In this document: positions 13,028-14,928 of the stretch, one piece after another
Position numbering within the stretch: position 1 is the first letter of the stretch
Layout of the letters: each line of letters opens with the position of its first letter
From: Dehalococcoidia bacterium
GTDB taxonomy: Bacteria > Chloroflexota > Dehalococcoidia > JACQUA01
Assembly (NCBI GenBank): GCA_030689845.1
Contig: JAUYHV010000024.1
Coordinates: 1-14,928 of the forward strand
Direction: 5' to 3'
Length of the DNA: 14,928 bases
The notes under the pieces: generated by a model
Seen by the model: only the letters and a program-made list of their open reading frames with translations
The model's database searches: none
Told to the model about the DNA's origin: nothing
Position numbers and translations under genes: made by a program

Positions 13028-13273
13028 TTATCCTCCGCTGATTGGGGGCAGAAAGGCTACCTCGTCACCATCGTGTAATTTTTCTACCGGCCTGGCATAT
13101 TCGGAATTCACCGCCACCGATATGTGGTTCATGTGGTTTTTCAAAGCCGGATATTTGCCGACTATTATTTCAGTGAATGAACCCACTGTTGAAACGTCGT
13201 TTATTTCAAAATCTTCCGCTCCCTTTCCGGTTATTTCCCGGAATGAAGCGAAAAACCTGGCTGTTACCTTCAA
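13028..13273 (-). CDS. moaD: Molybdopterin synthase sulfur-carrier (small) subunit MoaD
   Basis: This 81-residue ubiquitin-fold sulfur carrier has a C-terminal Gly-Gly (80-81), adenylated and thiocarboxylated by a MoeB/MoaZ-type enzyme, that feeds sulfur to MoaE. The N-terminus MKVTARFFASFRE and the C-terminal block HDGDEVAFLPPISGG are classic for MoaD. The start is a TTG (13273-13271) with only a weak AGGA upstream. It directly follows an in-frame TAA (13276-13274) that ends a short upstream ORF. The gene order ftsH-moaD-moaE on one strand with a 76-base gap allows read-through from ftsH. Both small genes begin with TTG, which may keep their levels low and balanced. Confidence 0.95.
   Translation of the reverse strand: MKVTARFFASFREITGKGAEDFEINDVSTVGSFTEIIVGKYPALKNHMNHISVAVNSEYARPVEKLHDGDEVAFLPPISGG
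13031..13036 (-). promoter_or_regulatory. Shine-Dalgarno of moaE formed by the MoaD Gly-Gly codons
   Basis: On the minus strand GGA GGA (13036-13031) encodes the obligatory C-terminal Gly-Gly of MoaD. It also provides the GGAGG that pairs with 16S rRNA five bases before the moaE TTG start. The stop TAA lies between. One six-base string thus serves two conserved functions and fixes translational coupling. Confidence 0.7.
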
Positions 13274-13336
13274 TTAAAACAAAGTCCTGAAAACTGACAA
13301 AGAATTATTTTGTGTTGCTCCATGACTTCCGGACAT
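13274..13336 (-). CDS. Possible 20-residue upstream ORF between ftsH and moaD
   Basis: On the minus strand GGAGG (13347-13343) lies six bases before an ATG at 13336. It opens the ORF MSGSHGATQNNSLSVFRTLF, which ends in TAA at 13276-13274. That stop touches the TTG start of moaD in the same frame. Another ATG at 13342 has no spacing to the site. The peptide has no recognisable motif. It may be a leader that brings ribosomes to the poorly initiated moaD, or it may be accidental. Confidence 0.25.
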   Translation of the reverse strand: MSGSHGATQNNSLSVFRTLF

Positions 13337-13349
13337 CTTCATCCTCCGC

Positions 13350-14928
13350 CTAAGTAGCCGGAGCCGTTCTTAATTTCCTTCTGGATTTGGAAACAGGTTT
13401 CGACACCGGAGGCGAATCCGCTGCGGGTCTTTTGGCGGCGGGCGCTTTGGTTTTCGCCTTGTCATCCGTTTCTTCGGATATGCCCATAATCTCTCTAAAA
13501 AATTTCCCCAGTTCCTCTCCCTCGATGGTCTCCTGGTTTATCAGTTTTTCAGCGAGTTTTATCAGCTGTTCCTTATTTTTTGTGAGTTCCCTCGTCGCTG
13601 TTTCGTAGGCTTCTTTGACAATAGCATCGACTTCGCGGTCTATCTCCAGCGCCTTCCTTTCGCTGTAGCCCCGCTGTTCCGATGTTTCCTTGCCGAAAAA
13701 AAACAGTTCCCCTTTGTGTCCAAAGAAGCGGGGCCCAAGTTTTTCGCTCATTCCATACTCGGTAACCATTTTGTTGGCGATATTGGAAACCTGCTCAATA
13801 TCATTCCGCGCCCCGGTGGTCAACTCCCCGAATATCAACTCTTCGGCAACCCGGCCGGCAACGCTTACCGCCAGCATATCTTTAATCTCAGACTTTTTAT
13901 GGATAACCCTGTCCTCAGGTAAAAATCTTGTATATCCGGCCGCCATTCCTCTGGCCACGATGGATACCTTGTGGACAGGGTCGGCTTTGGGAAGAAGTCT
14001 TGCCACCAGGGCGTGCCCCGCCTCGTGGTAGGCAATGATTTCCTTTTCTTTAGGAGATATTATACGGCTCTTTTTCTCCGGGCCGCCTATAACCTTGTCT
14101 ACAGCCTCTTCGAATTCAGGCATACCGATGCTCTTTTTATCGCGCCTGGCTGCCAGCAAAGCTGCCTCGTTTACAAGGTTGGCAAGGTCGGCCCCGCTGA
14201 AACCGGGGGTTTGTTTCGCCAGGGTATCTAAATTCACCATGCTATCCAGCGGTTTGCCTTTGATGTGGACTTCCAGAATGGCTTTTCTTCCGGCGATATC
14301 CGGCAGCTCCAGGACTACCTGTCTGTCAAAGCGTCCGGGCCTCAACAAAGCCGGGTCCAGGATATCCGGGCGGTTCGTAGCGGCAATGACTATAACATTG
14401 GTGTTGGTATCGAATCCGTCCATCTCGACCAGTATCTGGTTAAGGGTCTGCTCCCTTTCATCGTGGCTGCCGCCCATTCCGGCCCCCCTGTGCCTCCCCA
14501 CGGCGTCAATTTCATCCACGAATACAATACAAGGAGCATTACGTTTTGCCTGGTCGAAAAGGTCCCTCACCCTGGAAGCTCCTACCCCTACAAACATCTC
14601 GACAAATTCGGAACCGCTTATTGAAAAATAAGGTACTCCGGCCTCCCCGGCAACTGCCCTTGCCAGCAGTGTTTTCCCTGTCCCGGGTGGACCTATCAAT
14701 AATACACCCCGGGGTATGCGGGCACCCAGGGCCTGGAATTTTTCGGGAGTCTTGAGAAATTCAACCACTTCCCGAAGTTCCTGCTTTGGTTCCTCCACTC
14801 CGGCAACATCGGAGAACGTTACCGTGGGTCTGTTGACAGTGATCATCCTGGCACGGCTTTTACCAAAACTCATTGCCTGGTTGTTAACACCCTGGGCCCT
14901 GCTGAATAGCAAGACAATCAGGCCTATC
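13350..14928 (-). CDS. ftsH: ATP-dependent zinc metalloprotease FtsH (N-terminus outside window)
   Basis: This is the C-terminal portion of the membrane-bound AAA+ protease that degrades misfolded membrane proteins and regulators. The gene enters from the right edge. The first visible residues, IGLIVLLF, are the end of the second transmembrane helix, and the periplasmic part is missing. In order come Walker A GPPGTGKT, the pore motif FVG within EMFVGVGASRVRDLF, Walker B IVFVDEID, the second region of homology (ATNRPDILDPALLRPGRFDRQ, split here by family consensus) with its Arg fingers, and the zinc site HEAGH with the downstream Glu in the protease domain. After the usual helical end (FFREIMG) there is a Lys/Pro/Ala/Ser-rich tail of about 40 residues ending RRKLRTAPAT. 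Such tails vary among FtsH proteins and are not catalytic. The stop is TAG at 13352-13350. Confidence 0.96.
   Translation of the reverse strand, partial: IGLIVLLFSRAQGVNNQAMSFGKSRARMITVNRPTVTFSDVAGVEEPKQELREVVEFLKTPEKFQALGARIPRGVLLIGPPGTGKTLLARAVAGEAGVPYFSISGSEFVEMFVGVGASRVRDLFDQAKRNAPCIVFVDEIDAVGRHRGAGMGGSHDEREQTLNQILVEMDGFDTNTNVIVIAATNRPDILDPALLRPGRFDRQVVLELPDIAGRKAILEVHIKGKPLDSMVNLDTLAKQTPGFSGADLANLVNEAALLAARRDKKSIGMPEFEEAVDKVIGGPEKKSRIISPKEKEIIAYHEAGHALVARLLPKADPVHKVSIVARGMAAGYTRFLPEDRVIHKKSEIKDMLAVSVAGRVAEELIFGELTTGARNDIEQVSNIANKMVTEYGMSEKLGPRFFGHKGELFFFGKETSEQRGYSERKALEIDREVDAIVKEAYETATRELTKNKEQLIKLAEKLINQETIEGEELGKFFREIMGISEETDDKAKTKAPAAKRPAADSPPVSKPVSKSRRKLRTAPAT

Noticed and set aside
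13387..14755. Long open frames on the + strand opposite ftsH
   Set aside because: They are antisense shadows of a strongly conserved gene and have no recognisable protein features.
1..14928. CRISPR arrays, prophage genes, toxin-antitoxin pairs or restriction systems
   Set aside because: No spaced direct repeats and no proteins of these types were seen on either strand.

Overview
The window reads as a piece of a low-to-mid GC bacterial chromosome, most likely from a Gram-positive anaerobe of the Bacillota (Clostridia or Desulfotomaculum/Pelotomaculum-like). This is an inference from three things: strong AGGAGG-type ribosome binding sites and several TTG starts; an rsmI-metG neighbourhood like that of Bacillus; and anaerobe-flavoured genes (UbiD decarboxylase, AprA/fumarate-reductase-like flavoprotein with a 2x[4Fe-4S] ferredoxin, molybdopterin synthase). 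No rRNA, phage, CRISPR or plasmid functions are visible. Most genes are chromosomal housekeeping genes.

Left part (1-4718, + strand). The tail of an unidentified gene is followed by a 140-bp MITE-like palindromic element flanked by a TTAG direct repeat, then a strong intrinsic terminator. Next come a UbiD-family prenylated-FMN decarboxylase and an orphan ParA ATPase, which overlaps a small coiled-coil protein gene. A textbook sigma-A promoter with an unusually long leader precedes a divergent YchF/Obg-family GTPase.

Middle part (4816-8808, - strand). From right to left, a strong promoter (ATGACA-17-TATAAT) drives a flavoprotein and ferredoxin pair, probably ended by a hairpin. folC follows. 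Then a second strong promoter (TTGACG-17-TAATAT) drives a tiny 17-residue gene with a perfect Shine-Dalgarno and a C-x2-C-x2-H motif. It is followed by a composite palindrome or terminator and tRNA-Ala(UGC).

Right part. On the + strand lie rsmI, metG (a methionyl-tRNA synthetase that appears to start at CTG) and a long-chain polyprenyl diphosphate synthase. Convergent to them on the - strand are ftsH (entering from the right edge, its N-terminus outside the window), a possible 20-codon uORF, moaD and moaE. moaD and moaE both start at TTG. The GGA GGA codons for the essential MoaD Gly-Gly tail also form the Shine-Dalgarno of moaE.

The best candidates for something undescribed are the 17-aa Cys peptide unit beside the tRNA, the orphan ParA/coiled-coil pair, the divergent YchF with its long leader and SD-sequestering hairpin, the CTG-initiated metG and the MITE. 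I see no large novel defence or mobile system here.
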